Positions 10,206-22,700 of a DNA stretch of 64,000 bases are shown piece after piece. The DNA comes from Nematostella vectensis. Taxonomy: Eukaryota > Cnidaria > Anthozoa > Actiniaria > Edwardsiidae. Position numbers and translations under genes: made by a program. The stretch is from positions 11,700,813 through 11,764,812 of the forward strand of contig NC_064041.1 in the NCBI RefSeq assembly GCF_932526225.1, in the 5' to 3' direction. Numbering within the stretch: the first letter of the stretch is position 1; every line of letters starts with the position of its first letter. Below the pieces are notes generated by a model. It searched no databases and was not told where the DNA came from. It saw only the letters and a list, made by a program, of their open reading frames with translations.

Positions 10206-13200
10206 GGTGTGTTATACCTACAAACGAACAGATGCATTCACGACTTGCCGTGCCTTTATCTGTCTCAATGAGAGCTATTTTAAGTAATCCAGATCGTGTA
10301 TTTATCTCTTATGGCGCTTTTAAGGAAGTATAAAGAGCGGGGCGTATTCGCGATTCATCATGTTGGTCTGGAAAGTGACTTGCGCGTTCCAGAGGAAGTA
10401 TACCCAGCAGAAAGTGAAACGGAAATATAGAAATTCGCATCCTGTATGACAAGCAGTTGAAAGGACGTGCTAAAGATGATTTGCCAAAAATCGTTTTGAT
10501 TAAAGTGCAGTGATAAAAGACGCAAACATTTAAAAAAAAAATGTTAATGCTTATTGCATAAAAAGTACATAATGGTTTCCAGGTAAATAAGAAAATATCT
10601 CCTCGATAGAATATTAGAACTCGTGACGCAAGAGACTCGCGTGATATTACTTACTGTTTTTATTTAGACATTTACAGATTTATCTCAAGTCATAAGAGAC
10701 GAAAAGTCATCTGCCATGCTAGTGTGCTTCTAAAGTTCACATTTGGTTATAATATTAGTTATCATTGAAATTACGATGATAGCTTGATCTATGCAGATGG
10801 AAAGGTGCTAGCTCCTGTTTGTATTCTTGGTGACCCACGGAAAGGAAGGTACTTTGCGAGTCATTTCATTTTCGTTTAGGGTCTGATTATGTATTCTTGT
10901 GTATGTCATATGTCATCTATATTACTAAAAGGAACACATTTCCATTTGCTGGTAAAGCTCTTATACATTTACGAATGCGAACCTTTTATTTACAACACAG
11001 GAGACCTGGGAATCCAGTCCTGAATTCATTATTTGTTTCACAAGCAATACGGGCTCACGAGTAAAAGATGCTATTAGACTTTAAAAATCCCATGCATAGT
11101 AATTAGAGTCGGGTAGAGAAGAGTTGTCTTCAAACAGTAATTTGCATCATCCTGCTCCATACTAGTCTAGTACCAAAGTCTTGCACGTCCGAGCTTAAGC
11201 GATTAAGGAGAACCCTTATTAATATCATCTCATGTACCAGATCGTCAGAACACTCTACCGAAATACAATTCTTACCTGGCTAGCAGAACCCACGTTCAGC
11301 AGTAACTTTCCTCTATTTTCCTGTATGTTCTTTGGCTGACTTTGAAATCCTTACTGCTGAAAATTCCAACGTCTTGCTTTGATGCAGTTTCGTTGTTTTT
11401 ATCTTAGAATAAACTTGACCTAATGATAGATGCCAATCGGCGAAAGGGGAATATTCGAATTATTCACCCGTCGCGACTTACGTGTATTGTTTTTTTATTG
11501 TCGGATCGGATAACGCTTCAGATAAACAGGAAGTCCTTCTTGTGTGCCTATGATTGCAACATGCGCAAAGGATCTCAGCGAAACCGGACGTGATTTCTCG
11601 CTCGTCCGTCAATTGTTTTATTGGAGTACAGAAATAGCTCTATAGCCTGAGACAGGCCATACGACATTTGACGAGTAGATAACGAGCCTCCAACCCCCCC
11701 CCCCCCCTCCCTTTCCCTAAAATTTGATAAAGTCAACAACCCAATATCATCAAAGCCAAATTTGGTTTATTTTTAAATGTTTCTTCTCGAAAAAGTGTCC
11801 CTTTTATGGAATAATATGAAATAACCGTCTCTCTCAATAATAGAGTGGTCTTTTGAAAAATAAACCGTAAAAGGTTTTAGAACCATAAAATGCAACTAAC
11901 GTTCCAATCTTACTACTTTAACTATGCTGGTTATCCGCCCTGGTTATGCGCTCGTTTACTCATTTCGTGGACCATTTTCTCTTAGGTTTCTCGTTCTAGC
12001 TCGCAGTGTTATGGGATAAGAATATATTTGTTGAACCAAAGTACTATCCCTTGATTTTGTCGACAATCTTCCCCGTCTGTTTTTCTGGTTTTAGAACCAT
12101 GAGTTGTGCGCTGTCATGGGTGTCATATAGAAAAAGGATAGTATTTTGACAAATCTTTCAATAAGAACTTCTACTTTGTAACACTAGACATATACGTGCA
12201 AATTATCGTTTTTATATCATCGAGGGGAGGAATATCTCGTTTACGCCTTAGGTCCTTTCCGAAACATGTAAATATTGTAATTTATTTAATTTTTATTGTA
12301 TTCATTGTATATATTCATGTGGCAAAATTAACATAACTAAACAGAAACTTACTGTGCTGGATGAGCGTTTGCGTTTGAGTTTGACAGTCGTTTGTGGGCA
12401 CGGGGTTGCTGTGTTTTCCAGTGAGAGTTGAAGCGTTCAAAGACAGTTTACCGATTAGCTTTCTTTCCGAACCAGCGAATTTTGTTTGGAGAGCTATCTT
12501 TTATGATTGGGGATAAGAATATCTGTTGACCAAACCAGAAGTACTATCTCTTGATTTTGTCTGCGATCTCGATCGTCTGTTTTTATGGGAGCTCCCCCCA
12601 CCCACACCCCTGACGGGGTACTTGTGGACAACGGGGGCTAAATTGGAATATGTTGTGGATCGACATGACGATAAAACATGACATGACGCTTCAAATAAGC
12701 CCATTTCACATCTAATAAGGCGGAACATTTCTCTAAGTACTTAGTGAGTAATAACAAACACAATATAAAATGCGACTTGAGCTTTTCGTCCCTAAACCCA
12801 TACATAGCACAAGGATGATCAAGGAAAAATATCCTTAAAAAGCCAAAATCTAGGTAAGTGCTATAGTGGATTTTCCTTCCGGTCGTCTTTACTGATATTA
12901 TAATACATGACACGACACCGTCTTGAAGCCAATATGGCTTTTCTATAACTTTAATGTCAGTATTACACCGTAAAAACTTGATCCGGCTATATTAGGGGAA
13001 ATCGTCGCGCGCATGTTGTTCGTTCGATTCGTGTGTGATTATGCGGGGCTTGCCTGGCTCTAATTTTATCGGGTTACAGAGTTAATTATTATCTAAGTAT
13101 TATTATTATGTAAATACTGTTCGCTACAAGTGCATTTCTGTCTCAATTTATTTGTGTTTTGAAAATCAGTCCGGAATACAAGGAACCGATAGCCATTGTA

Positions 13201-13471
13201 AGAAATTGTGTCTTCTTTCTCGAATTGAGCATTTTCATCCAGGTTTTTCCATCATCAGGTTTTTCTTGTGGATCTATGTCATAGAGATGGTTATTCCTTG
13301 TGTCCTGCCCTTTCCCCTCCCTATATTTGATAGTATAAGACATTTTTAATGCTTTCGTTTTATGCTTTATTCTCAAATGATAAGGCTAAGTGTTACCCTG
13401 GGTACCGAAGCCTCCAGACTTCTGTCGGCATTTTGGCTGAGCGTCACTTTACCTGGTACCCTTGTGAACTT
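10206..13471. other. Intergenic region between factor B and the helical secreted protein gene
   Basis: This is the factor B 5' flank and the 3' flank of the next gene. No exon with credible splice sites was found. It contains a direct duplication of about 80 bp (near 12013-12090 and 12508-12587, around ggataagaatat and cttgattttgtc) and an interrupted MITE family B copy (12657-13262). The factor B promoter must lie just above 10205, but I see no element I would name with confidence. Confidence 0.5.
12657..13262. mobile_element. MITE family B, copy 1, interrupted
   Basis: The left half (12657-12868) and right half (about 13131-13262) match the ends of the intact copy at 35868-36242, including cttcaaataagcccatttcac and tagccattgtaagaaattg. 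About 260 bp of unrelated sequence separates the halves, as after an insertion. Confidence 0.65.
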
Positions 13472-13714
13472 TTAATTACGTGTTTCTAAGATTTTATTCT
13501 TCGTCGTCGTCTTATCTCGACGTTTAGCTTTTGGTGGACAGTTGTCGTACACATCCTGGACCGCGCTCGCTGGATAATTTGAGAATGCTGCTATCATTTG
13601 GGGCAATTTCAGGTCGCTATCGTTCTTCAGGGTGCAGATTGTATTCTTAACCTCTTCAGGAACTGCAGATCGAACACTAGACGGACAAGTGTCAATGACC
13701 TTTTGGATAGCCTC
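13472..13714 (-). CDS. Last exon of the helical protein (duplicated elsewhere)
   Basis: It starts after TTATAATCCACAG and runs 80 codons to TAA at 13474-13472. It begins EAIQKVID, contains TLKN and a YPASAV...CP motif, and ends in a Lys/Arg/Thr-rich tail. Decayed copies of this same module lie at 26046-26296 and 29106-29350. Confidence 0.75.
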   Translation of the reverse strand, partial: EAIQKVIDTCPSSVRSAVPEEVKNTICTLKNDSDLKLPQMIAAFSNYPASAVQDVYDNCPPKAKRRDKTTTKNKILETRN

Positions 13715-16700
13715 CTGTGGATTATAATACAGGATTGTTATACAGAATAGAAAACCGATACGTTCTTACTCCGGGTGGATAAGGGTGGATAGAAAATCAA
13801 CCCCGGATGTGGCGAGACATCATGTTTAGACCGGAAATGCCGTCATCATCGGAAACAAAAGACTAGTCTTGGCTTGCCTAAGCAAAAAAAAAACATCGCT
13901 ATTGTGTGTTTTTTTCTTTTTAATCCCCCCTCCTTCTTAGTTTTGGGAGGGAGTCGTTTTTTGGGAGGGACTCCTCCCAAAACAGTCGCCATGGCAACCC
14001 AGGGGAACAAAGGAATGGGAGGAGTTGGGAGGAGTAAGAACAATAGACTAGGAGGAGTAAGAACAATACAGTAGGAGGAGTGAGAACAATACAGTAGGAG
14101 GAGTAAGAACAATACAGTAGGAGGAGTAAGAACAATACAGTAGGAGGAGTAAGAACAATACAGTAGGAGGAGTGAGGAGGAGTAAGAACAATACAGTAGG
14201 AGGAGTGAGGAAGAGTAAGAACAATACAGTAGGAGGAGTGAGGAGGAGTAAGAACAATACAGTAGGAGGAGTGAGGAAGAGTAAGAACAATACAGTAGGA
14301 GGAGTTGGGAGGAGTAAGGAGGAGTAAGGACAATATAGTAGGGGAGTGAAAACAATAGGACAGGAGGTGTAAGGAGGTGCTAGAACAATAGAATTATCTT
14401 GCCGAGGAAAAAATAACGTCATCAGCGAAAACAAAAGACTTGTCTAGACTTGCCTTAAATAACGCTGTACAAGAGGGGTACTTCCTTGGGTTATTTAGCA
14501 AAACTCTCGGTCAAGATTTTATCGCTTCCGATTGTCACATCAATATCCTAGGTTGTTCTATACCTACACAAACGTGTCTTATCTTACAAGACGTTCGGTT
14601 AGAAGTCAATGCAGAGCTTTGTTTTCGATCTTTATTGTCTTTGTTATCTTTATTGATGGGATTATCATTTGTTTCAATAACAATTATACGTTAAGGCAAG
14701 TCTAGACAAGTCTGTTGTTTACGCTGATGACGTTATTTTTTCCTCGGCAAAATAATTCTATTGTTCTAGCACCTCCTAACACCTCCTGTCCTATTGTTTT
14801 CACTTCTCGTAGTCTATTGTTCTTACTCCTCCTCACTCCTCCTAGTCTATTGTTCTTACTCCTCCTCACTCCTCCTAGTCTATTGTTCTTACTCCTCCTC
14901 ACTCCTCCTAGTCTATTGTTCTTACTCCTCCTCACTCCTCCTACTCTATTGTTCTTACTCCTCCTCACTACTCCTAGTCTATTGTTCTTACTCCTCCTCA
15001 CTCCTCCTACTCTATTGTTCTTACTCCTCCTCACTCCTCCTAGTCTATTGTTCTTACTCCTCCTTTCTCCTCCTACTGTATTGTTCTTACTCTTCCTCAC
15101 TCCTCCTACTGTATTGTTCTTACTCCTCCTACTGTATTGTTCTTACTCCTCCTACTGTATTGTTCTTACTTACTTCTCCTACTGTATTGTTCTTACTCCT
15201 CCTAGTCTATTGTTCCGGCCCCTCCCAACTCCTCCCATTCCTTTGATCCCCTGGGTTGCAATGGCGACAATGTTTTGGGAGGTTTCCCTCCCAAAAAACG
15301 ACTCCCTCCCAAAACTAAGAAGGAGGGGGATTAAAAAGAAAAAGACACACACTAGCGATGGTTATTTCTAGCTTGGGCAAGCCCTGACTAGTCTTTCGTT
15401 TCCGATTATGACGTCATTTTCGGTCTAAGCATGATGTCACGCTACATCCGGGGTTGATTATCTATCTACCCTTATCCACCCGGCGTCAGAACCCCCATTT
15501 CCTATATACTACTGATCATAAGGAGACCAGCTTTAAAGAATCTCAATAATCCACTTCTTTGTTTATTGTTTCACATTGAAAAAATAGGGATTTATTCGCA
15601 AGGAAACTTCAAAATAACAGCGTACGAATAAAGTCTGATATGTTATTGAGGATATTTAATTGACAATATCTTGGTTACTCGTTTGAATCAGCCGATGGAA
15701 ACGGGTGCCTTGTGTGACTCGCCATTGAGCGGGAGAATAAAATGGCGGCGTGAACGACCTTCTTTGAGATACAGCACGAAATGTAACCTCGAGGCAAAGC
15801 TGCTACTTACCTCAGACGCGTCCATGCCTTCCTCCTTAATATCTTTTGCTTTTTTGCCTATTTCCGCCTTCAGGCATATGAGCTGTTTGCTGTTTTCATT
15901 GTTCAGGATACATTCGGGGTTTAAATTCTCGTTCTTGGCCTTTTTATTCCACATCTCTTTAACGTTTTCCTTAAAAGAAGAAAAGATTTTAAATCCAAAA
16001 CATGAATGAAAATGATAAAGGTAAAGTTTTATAATGTTTTCCTCAGAATTATTGGATGATTGTTTTTAACCCTCTCTCCCATTGTTGGCATACACATGTT
16101 GTAAAGAACATGCAATGGAGTGACCATTTTATGTCTGACGGGTTTACCGAAACAAGTTGCGCGAGCCAATATATCCAAGGTTACACTCGGTTGTAGAACT
16201 ACGTTTTTTTTACTAGGGGTACTTGAAATAACAGCAAAAACTGACTGACGTTTTAAGTGTGGAGGTAGCTTCATGAAAGCAATAAGTCTTGTTTGCCTAT
16301 TTTTTCGCTATGAAAGTACAGCCTTAAGGAGAAGGCTGAGATGTGAGCGCGTATTAGGTAAATATGGAAATCAGCGGGAAGAAGAGTCAAGCTAAGTTTC
16401 CCCACGCCTTAGGTAGGTTTGACAGTATTTGGGATTCTTCATTAAAACAAAAATCTTGACCTTGCTGATGTATTCCCCAATTTTCTTGTTACAATTCTTT
16501 TCGCTGTCATTCTCGTCGCCAGTTAAGCCAAACTTTTCTTCGAGGAGGGCATCTAAGGACTTCACACCATCCTTGCAGCTATTCAGTACATCGTTCATAG
16601 CACCATTCTAATCGATAGATGGAAAATAAATAAATACATTTGTGAAGCTTATCACCCTTATTGCAGTTGAAAGCTTGAATTCAAGAGCGCAGGTACAACG

Positions 16701-19700
16701 TGGTCGAGAGATAGATATGAATATAGCTATTTCTTAAAATGACATTAACATTTCATAAGGGCACACATGATGCTCTGCTTTGGTCCTTGGATAGAACCCC
16801 TATTAAGCGACCAGCTATTTCTATTTAAAATCGACCAACCTCATTTTAGTAGCAAATTGACCATGACCCAAAATTCGACAAAATATCAATTTCTTTCCGG
16901 CTATTGTTTAGGTACAGATTGAAAATGTTGCCATTATACAGAATTACCACAATGATAGCAATTAAGATCGACTGATCTTTGAGCTGCAGATAAACACAAT
17001 ATTGCTCGCAAATTTAAAATTTAATTTCAACATTTACAAGGAACTAATAATCATATTTTAATTAACAGAAATTAGCACGAATAATAACCATTCCAAAGTT
17101 TAGCTGATTTATTTACCTTTCTAATGTAGCAGGAATAGGAGATTGGGACATCTTTAAGAGGAATCAGTAGATCATTATTGATCGTATTGTACATGTCTGT
17201 TTCCCGAGACGGCAATTTTTTGTCCTCAACACTGTCCAGAAATTTTTGGAGCTTTCCAGTCTGTACCGACTGAAATAAATAATCATGATGACTATCAGAG
17301 CCATGGCAGGGTTAGAAAAATTTGGGGATTGGGGTGGGGGGAGGTGGGGCTGCACGATGCATTTTTCTCCTATCATCGTGACTTTTATAATCACTTTGCT
17401 ATTTATTAAAACAAGTATTTTGGTAAAATGAAAGAACAATAGGCTTTCTATATAGTAATCATCAATAAAGCTGAAGCATTATACTTCATAAACATCAAAC
17501 TTTTTCATTAACTTACAAAACGATCGTCGCCTGATGTCTCTGACAATTTGGAAAGCATGTCACGGATTTGTTCCACGTTTGTGATGAAGTCTTCGTCGGT
17601 CATATTGCCGTAGATTGTAGTCGATGTCTTGGTAAATAAAAAGAAAATCCTGTTAGTTGACAAAGTCACCAGTTCACAATGCTGATGCTAGAGGTTTTGT
17701 CCTCTCTTAGCCGCGGGTTGAAGTTTTTACCTTAAGGATTTCATTTTGAGCATTTGTCAAGTTGGTTTTTCCTTGTTCAAATAGCTTCTTGGTTTCCATC
17801 ATCTTATCACGGGATTTCTTTGTTTCCTCTGTTAATTTTTGGCACTGCTTTATTTGATCATAAAGTGTCTTTATATTGAAACCTGCGGGTGAAAAGGTAA
17901 GTTAATTTTCCAGGTAGTGGATTGGTGGGAGAAGGCACCAGTTTCTTTATTTTTCTCTTCCGTCGTAGCCAAAATTTTCGTCGTAGCTGCAAATGTTGCT
18001 AATAATGTCATAATGAATTCTGTTTCATCCATTGTTGTTTGAGACATGGGTGCAAAGCTTTGAACAGAACATCTCCGGTGCAAAGTGAGAAGAGTATTGA
18101 TTTGATAGTTTTGGTTCTGATGTCTTACCTTTCAGCTTTTATGAAGCACCCTGCTTCGATCCCTCCCCCCACCCCTCTCGCGACCCACAAGATTAGAAAA
18201 GAGCCGAGAGCGCTAAAACAAGCATTTATACTAATAAAGTTTTTGGCTGTAATATCAATTCAAAGGCTACCAGAAGCCTCTTTTTTATAGTACAGTTGAA
18301 CCCCATTTACTCGAGCCCTTAAAGGGAGGACAAGAAAAAAAAAACACTCGTTCTATCCAAGCTCGAGTTATTGGGAGTTCAAGTAAACCGAGCTCCAGTT
18401 ATTGGGATTTCGAGTCATGCGAGATCGAGTTATTTGGATTTTGAGTTATTCGAGTTCGTGTTATTGGGGTTTTCGAGTTATTCGAGTTCGGGTTGTTGGA
18501 ATTTCGAGTTATCCGGCTTGGAGTTATTGAAGGTTCAAGTTAAACGGGATCCAGTTATCGGGGTTCAAGTTTTGGGATTTCGATTTATCCGAAGTAGAGT
18601 TATTGGGATTTCGAGTTATTCGAATTAGAGTTATTGGGATTTCGAGTTATCCGAGCTCAAGTTATTGGGATTTCGAGTAAGGCCCAGTTATTGGGGTTCA
18701 ATTGCACATAGCATGGTAGACTTACCAGCAGTTGCAAAGTCAAAAGCCACTAAAAATCCCTTTCCGAGAGCACCTGCGAACCGTTTTGCTTTGCCCAGCT
18801 TGGACGTTTTCATTGTTTTAGCATTGTTAAGCTTGGTTGTAATAGCGCCAAGTCTCTGGGTTTTCCAGAGGTTTCTATTACTTCTCGAGGGTCCCTTAAA
18901 CTTTATGGCGTTTTGCCTTGAAAGCTGAAAGCGAATACCGTCGTTAAACCAAGACAATATTGTCAGCATGCCTGTTCGTCTTGGCGAAAAGCATGCTGGG
19001 TACGTTCTACGATCAGAAGACACGTGACAGCTGAACAAGGATGATTTTAGAATATAATAGCCAGAGTGCCAGCATCATGGGGACGACGTCCGCTGTTTGT
19101 ATACAGTAACTTATCGTTAGGAGAGTAACACTGCACAACGTTTAGGGAGTATAGATAAGCGTGTGGGGTAATTTGCAATCGTTGGTTGACGGCCAAATAA
19201 GAAGTCCGCAATCTTACAGGTTTATCATACGAGAGAGGCATTGCTTTGGACCCGACATTGGGTCGGGTGACTGCAAAGCATTGATTGACAAAAGCCAGAA
19301 ATCCATTTTGACAGGTGATATTGGGCGCCAACATCAAAAGAACTGAAAATACTGAAAACAGCTGTGAAAGCCCAGTCACTGATCTTACCTGTTTGGCGGT
19401 CGCTCGACCCGTCGCCGACTTCTGACAAAAACTGACCAAAGTCTCGATGATAGGGATTGTCATTGCGAATGCGGGGGTCCCGATAGCCATGACATTTTCC
19501 AGAGCTGACCGGTAGAACTGGTTGACTCTAGAATATTCCACTACTTCTTTTAGCTCATTCATTTTGTTGACGTATGCCTGAGGTAGAGATACACGTTGTC
19601 AGCGCAAACAGCAATTGGAATGTTTTAACATTAAAAGGTGGCCTTAAAAGGTGGCTAATATTTTTCAACCAATCAGAGCGCGCGATTTACGATTGTCGTT

Positions 19701-22700
19701 GTATCTAATGGAGGACAGACGTACGCAAAAATGAGATCTATTTGCTTTTTATTTACAACAATAAAAAATGTTTTTTTTACGTTACAATCTAGTTTTGGGG
19801 AGCGCGAGCACATGCTGACGCAAGCGTGCGTGTGTCCTCTTACAACACATGGACCCTCAACCAATCAGAGTGCGCGATTTACGATTGTCGTTGTATAAAT
19901 TCTACATAGACACCGCTTACACACACTGATCGGCTATTTTCTCAACATTTTCAGTTATGAATAAACCATTCTCCATTTTAGAAAAAAAACAGTCCCTCGT
20001 CAGTTTTGATGAGTACTCGAACCTCGACCCGTCTTTGACGTCAATTAAGTATATTTAGAATTTGAACCTCGTCCGTGTTATGTGGAATGGACGTGGTAAT
20101 GAAAATAGAACTTACTCTAGCTTCTGCAGTGGCCGTTCTGAGCCTATTCCTTACTTCAGGCGATAAGCTCTCGAGATATTTTAACTGAGATTCTCCTATT
20201 TTGTTGAGTGTGTTCACTGAGTCGACGAATCGATCCAAACTGGCAAACATTGTGGTATTGGCATTCTGAACTGTAAAGGTGAAATCACATAGGATAAAAG
20301 ATAGGCATAAGCGAGCACAATAGCTAGAAGGAATAGGAATAGCCACCCAACCCGACTGGAGCGTCCAATCACATGGAAGGACAGCAACTACCACCTCGAA
20401 GACATAAACGAGAAAATGTCCTTTAATATGGGAAGAGGGGGGGGGGGCAGTTACTCGTCCTATGGGGGAGGTGGAGGGGAGGTACTCGCCCTATGGGGGA
20501 GGTGGAGGGGAGGTACTTGCCCTATGGGGGAGGTGGAGGGAAGGTACTCGCCCTATGGGGCAGTTACTCGTCCTATGGGGGAGGGGAGGTACTCGTCCTA
20601 TGGTGGAGGTGGGGGGGAGGTACTCGCCCTATGGGGGAGGTGGAGGGGAGGTACTCGCCCTATGGGGGAGGTGGAGGGGAGGTACTTGCCCTATGGGGGA
20701 GGTGGAGGGGAGGTACTCGCCCTATGGGGGAGGTGGAGGAGAGGTACTCGTCCTATGGGGGAGGTGGAGGGGAGGTACTCGTCCTATGGGGGAGGTTGAG
20801 GGGAGGTACTCGCTCTATGGGGGAGGTGGAGGGGAGGTACTCGCCCTATGGGGGAGGTGAAGGGGAGGTACTCGTCCTATGGGGGAGGTGGAGGGGAGGT
20901 ACTCGCCCTATGGGGGAGGTGGAGGGGCAGGTTCTCGTTCTATGGGGGAGGTGGAGGGGAGGTACTCGCCCTATGGGGGAGGTGGAGGGGCAGGTTCTCG
21001 TTCTATGGGGGAGGTGGAGGGGAGGTACTCGTCCTTAGGGGGAGAGAGAGGGGCAGGTACTCGTCCTATGGGGGAGGTGGAGTGGAGGTACTCGCCCTAT
21101 GGGGGAGGTGGAGGGGAGGTACTCGTCCTATGGGGGAGGTGGAGGGGAGGTACTCGCCCTATGGGGGAGGTGGAGGGGAGGTACTCGTCCTTAGGGGGAG
21201 AGAGAGGGGCAGGTACTCGTCCTATGGGGGATGTGGAGTGGAGGTACTCGCCCTATGGGGGAGGTGGAGGGGAGGTACTCGTCCTATGGGGGAGGTGGAG
21301 GGGAGGTACTCGCCCTATGGGGGAGGTGGAGGGGAGGTACTCGTCCTTAGGGGGAGAGAGAGGGGCAGGTACTCGTCCTATGGGGGAGGTGGAGGGGAGG
21401 TACTCGCCCTATGGGGGAGGTGGAGGGGAGGTACTCGTCCTATAGGGGAGGTGGAGGGGAGGTACTCGCCCTATGGGGGAGGTGGGGGGGAGGTACTCGT
21501 CCTATGGGGGAGGTGGAGGGGAGGTACTCCCCCTTTTCGGGGAGGTGGAGGGGAGGTAATCGTCCTTAGGGGGAGGTGGAGGGGAGGTAATCATCCTTAG
21601 GAGGAGGTGGAGGGGCAGGTACTCGCCCTATGGGGAGGTGGAGGGGAGGTACTCGCCCTTAGGGGGAGGTGGAAGGGAGGTACTCGTCCTTAGGGGGAGA
21701 GAGAGGGGCAGGTACTCGTCCTATGGGGAAGAGAGGGGCAGGTACTCGTCCTATGGGGGAGGTGGAGGGGAGGTACTCGCCCTATGGGGAAGGTGAAGGG
21801 GAGGTACTCGTCCTATGGGGGAGGTGGAGGGGTGGTACTCGCCCTATGGGGGAGGTGGAGGGGAGGTACTCGTCCTTAGGGGGAGAGAGAGGGGCAAGTA
21901 CTCGTCCTATGGGGGAGGTGGAGTGGAGGTACTCGCCCTATGGGGGAGGTGGAGGGGAGGTACTCGTCCTATGGGGGAGGTGGAGGGGAGGTACTCGCCC
22001 TATGGGGGAGGTGGAGGGGAGGTACTCGTCCTTAGGGGGAGAGAGAGGGGCAGGTACTCGTCCTATGGGGGAGGTGGAGTGGAGGTACTCGCCCTATGGG
22101 GGAGGTGGAGGGGAGGTACTCGTCCTATGGGGGAGGTGGAGGGGAGGTACTCGCCCTATGGGGGAGGTGGAGGAGAGGTACTCGTCCTTAGGGGGAGAGA
22201 GAGGGGCAGGTACTCGTCCTATGGGGGAGGTGGAGGGGAGGTACTCGCCCTATGGGGGAGGTGGAGGGGAGGTACTCGCCCTATGGGGGGGGTGGAGGGG
22301 AGGTACTCGCCCTATGGGGGAGGTGGAGGGGAGGTACTCGTCCTATGGGGGAGATGGAGGGGAGGTACTCCCCCTTTTCGGGGAGGTGGAGGGGAGGTAA
22401 TCGTCCTTAGGGGGAGGTGGAGTGGAGGTACTCATCCTTAGGAGGAGGTGGAGGGGCAGGTACTCGCCCTATGGGGGAGGTGGAGGGGAGGTACTCGCCC
22501 TATGGGGGAGGTGGAAGGGAGGTACTCGTCCTTAGGGGGAGAGAGAGGGGCAGGTACTCGTCCTATGGGGGAGGTGGAGGGGAGGTAATCGTCCTATGGG
22601 GGAGGAGGAGGGGCAGGTTCTTGTTCTATGGGGGAGGTGGAGGGGAGGTACTCGCCATATGGGAGAGGGAGAGGCAAGGAATTCAAACTAAGTATCTTTG

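Noticed and set aside
13846-15371. Leu/Ser/Tyr-rich repeat ORFs around 14-15.3 kb
   Set aside because: They arise from minisatellite arms of an inverted foldback element, and similar ORFs appear mirrored on opposite strands of the two arms.
18371-18628. ORF with Val/Ile/Gly/Ser repeats
   Set aside because: It is a translation of the subrepeats inside the MITE at 18293-18704.
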